64,000 bases of DNA, from positions 4,650,001-4,714,000 of the forward strand of contig NZ_AP022576.1 in assembly GCF_010730355.1 (NCBI RefSeq), given 5' to 3'. Numbering within the stretch: position 1 is the first letter of the stretch; each line of letters begins with the position of its first letter. The translations under genes were made by a program, and so were the position numbers. This stretch comes from Mycobacterium florentinum. Its GTDB lineage: Bacteria; Actinomycetota; Actinomycetes; Mycobacteriales; Mycobacteriaceae. This document shows positions 62,069-64,000 of the stretch, in pieces. The notes beneath the pieces are model-generated. The model saw only the letters and a program-made list of their open reading frames with translations, had not been told where the DNA came from and did not search any database.

Positions 62069-63625
62069 TCAGACAATGGATCGCGCCCTGTTCGCCCAAT
62101 AAGGGGCGCGAAGTTCGCGTTTGAGGACTTTTCCGACTGGGCTTCGGGGGAGCCCGGTGACGAACTCAATGGTCTTGGGTGCCTTGACCGAGCCCACCAG
62201 GCGCTTGCAGTGGTCGATCAGCGTGGTTTCGCTGAGGACGGCGCCGGGGCGCAGCTCGATGCAAGCGTGCACGGTTTCGCCCCACTGCTCGCTGGGAACC
62301 CCGATGACCGCACAGTCCGCGACCTCCGGGCGTTCGAGGATGGCCTGTTCCACTTCGAAGGGGAAGACGTTGAAGCCGCCCGAGATAATGACATCTCGGA
62401 GGCGGTCGGTGATGAAGACGTAGCCGTCTTCGTCACGATGGCCGATGTCGCCGGTGTGATGCCAACCGTGGCGTTGCACCTCCGCGGTGGCTTCCGGATC
62501 GTCCAGATAGCAAAGCATCGTGGTCGGCCCGCGCAACACAATCTCGCCGGTCTCTCCCGGTGGGAGGATGATGCCGTCGTCGTCCATCGCCTCCAGCTGT
62601 GTGCTGATGAAGGTGGGCCTACCACATGACAAGAGGCGCTTGGTATCACGTGACAGGACCGCGGTCGCGACCTTCGTCGGCGACATCCACGTCAATGGAA
62701 ATCCTGCCTCCGTCTGTCCGTAGGCTTGCGCCACCACCGGCCCCAGCGCGTGGACCGCATCCGTGATCCGCTCTGGGGCTATCGGGGCGCCGGCCGAGAT
62801 CACGTACCGCAGGGAGGACAGATCCGCATGTCGCAGCTCCGGGTGGGATAGCAGCCGGTATATCAATGTCGGCGGCAGGAAGACCGTGGTGACCCGGTGC
62901 TCCTGGATACGCCGAATCACCTCTCCCACATCGGGAGGGGCCAAGCAGATGGTGGTGCCACCGAACTGCATCTGCGCCAATGCAATCATTCCGCCGGCAT
63001 GGGTGATCGGCGCGACTGCCAGATTGACCGGTGGTTCGTCGAAGTGCCAGCAGGTCGCCCAGGCCAGGGTCGACATCAGCAGGAAGTCATGCGACGCCTG
63101 GGTGATCTTCGGGTGGCCGCTGGTGCCGCCGGTTACTCCCTGACAGCCAAGAGCGTCGCCCGGAATGGCCAAATCCAAAGCGGCATCTGAGTGATGCTGC
63201 GACCACTGAGCCGCCCACGGATGATCGGTGTCGGCTGAATCGATGCACAACAGCCGAGTCACATTGGGTAATTCAGCCGCGATCGCGGGCACTTTGTCCG
63301 CCACCGACGAGTGATAGAACAGAATCCGACAACCGCCTCGCCGGAGCAGATCGGTCGTGACGGCAAGGGGTGCACTGGAATTGACGTTGCACCAGGCTCC
63401 TCCCGCCCGCATTGCGCCGAGCATCGTGACCAGCGTTCTCGAGTCGTTCGGGCTGATCACGGCGAAGGGCATGCCCACCTTGCAGCCATCGGCGACGAGT
63501 GCTCGGGCCAGCTTGTTGACCGCGGTACGAGCTTCGGAAAACGAGATGTCGCCTCCGGAACCCCCGAAACCGCAGCGGTTCGGCCAGCATCGTGCTGCCG
63601 CATCCAGGTGGTCGGTCACATGCAT
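62069..63625 (-). CDS. Acyl-CoA synthetase (FadD-like)
   Basis: The 518-residue ANL ligase has the P-loop VTGGTSGHPKIT, AYGQTEAGFPLTWM, WHHTGDIGHRDEDGYVFITDR, the hinge DVIISGGFNVFPFEVE, and the catalytic Lys in SPVGKVLKREL. It makes acyl-CoA or aryl-CoA. The start MHVTDHLDAAARCW was chosen because upstream codons encode a basic stretch with no similarity. It probably forms an operon with ribBA (19 nt gap). It is divergent from the LLM gene over 227 bp, in which I find no copy of the island palindrome. Confidence 0.9.
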   Translation of the reverse strand: MHVTDHLDAAARCWPNRCGFGGSGGDISFSEARTAVNKLARALVADGCKVGMPFAVISPNDSRTLVTMLGAMRAGGAWCNVNSSAPLAVTTDLLRRGGCRILFYHSSVADKVPAIAAELPNVTRLLCIDSADTDHPWAAQWSQHHSDAALDLAIPGDALGCQGVTGGTSGHPKITQASHDFLLMSTLAWATCWHFDEPPVNLAVAPITHAGGMIALAQMQFGGTTICLAPPDVGEVIRRIQEHRVTTVFLPPTLIYRLLSHPELRHADLSSLRYVISAGAPIAPERITDAVHALGPVVAQAYGQTEAGFPLTWMSPTKVATAVLSRDTKRLLSCGRPTFISTQLEAMDDDGIILPPGETGEIVLRGPTTMLCYLDDPEATAEVQRHGWHHTGDIGHRDEDGYVFITDRLRDVIISGGFNVFPFEVEQAILERPEVADCAVIGVPSEQWGETVHACIELRPGAVLSETTLIDHCKRLVGSVKAPKTIEFVTGLPRSPVGKVLKRELRAPYWANRARSIV

Positions 63626-63852
63626 TTGCCAAGCGCCAATCTGGCGGCCGGGGCGGCCACCGCGTAATGAGTGCTCACGTCTAACACTCAACGCCAGACC
63701 GGCTCGGAGCCGAAGCGTATTGACTACGCTCCGCCGGCCCCGTCCGGGGTGCGGGGTAGGCAGCGTAGCCGCTACGCATGTCACCACGATCGGGTCGTGG
63801 TGCTCTTTGTGTTGGTGTCGTGCATTACCGAGACAAAGGAGAGCAGCCACAA

Positions 63853-64000
63853 ATGAAGTACGGGATGTTGTGGGAGATGCAACTAGGACCGCGGCCCTGG
63901 TCGGAAGGGGCCGAGTTCCACCACTATTGGGACGCCATCGAGCAGGCCAAACTGGCCGAGCGGGTCGGCTTCGACTACCTCTGGCACGTCGAACATCACT
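63853..64000 (+). CDS. LLM-class flavin/F420-dependent oxidoreductase, 3'-truncated by window edge
   Basis: Only the first 49 residues are in the window: MKYGMLWEMQLGPRPWSEG, then an AIEQAKLAERVGFDYLWHVEHH segment. The E-x2-G-FD-LWxxEHH pattern is typical of luciferase-like monooxygenases (alkane/limonene monooxygenase types). The ATG follows a GGAGAGCAGCC leader. Its placement next to an acyl-CoA ligase and ribBA suggests a flavin- or F420-dependent oxidation in the same pathway. Confidence 0.82.
   Translation, partial: MKYGMLWEMQLGPRPWSEGAEFHHYWDAIEQAKLAERVGFDYLWHVEHH

Overview
The window is chromosomal DNA from a nontuberculous Mycobacterium. The evidence is high GC, many GTG/TTG starts, ATGA/GTGA gene overlaps, a complete yrbE-mce operon, F420-type LLM oxidoreductases, a group I truncated haemoglobin, DUF732 and MmpS-like secreted proteins, and a block (mntH - SDR - reductase - SDR - pstS - pstC - pstA) that, from memory, matches the M. 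tuberculosis Rv0924c-Rv0930 order. Ku follows, without the pknD/pstS2/pstB/pstS1 segment that lies between them in M. tuberculosis.

1-13.4 kb is a housekeeping and signalling region: the end of an MHS-family transporter, a secreted DUF4185 protein, a lone TrkA-type RCK protein divergent from a CPA1 antiporter, a NarL-type two-component system, a truncated ATP-binding regulator, a diguanylate cyclase, glbN, AraC and MarR regulators, a DinB-like protein and a fused HadAB dehydratase. 13.4-15.4 kb is an insertion-sequence scar. It holds a truncated IS481-type transposase and, inside it, a second IS481-like element with a frameshifted transposase. The second element sits at the 3' end of tRNA-Arg(CCT) with a 15-bp target duplication.

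15.5-30.9 kb contains an LLM oxidoreductase, a cyclotransferase/poly-gamma-glutamate hydrolase fusion, four small secreted proteins, MntH, the SDR cluster, a phosphate ABC transporter with two tandem pstS genes, Ku, a second diguanylate cyclase paralogous to the first, and a PfkB kinase.

31-64 kb is a lipid uptake and catabolism island. A yrbEAB-mceABCDEF operon encodes the importer. Around it lie four acyl-CoA dehydrogenases, two acyl-CoA synthetases, enoyl-CoA hydratases of both the crotonase and MaoC/hotdog types, SDR hydroxyacyl dehydrogenases, two thiolases (one with a DUF35 Zn-ribbon partner), a lipase-like hydrolase, a nitronate monooxygenase-like flavoprotein, an extra ribBA, an LLM oxidoreductase, a large LuxR-type ATPase regulator and a single-chain double TetR regulator. 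Four divergent intergenic regions of the island carry related AT-rich imperfect palindromes, and a fifth carries a different one. These are candidate operators tying the importer and the beta-oxidation genes into one regulon. The substrate cannot be read from sequence; a sterol-like or branched lipid is an inference from the enzyme set.
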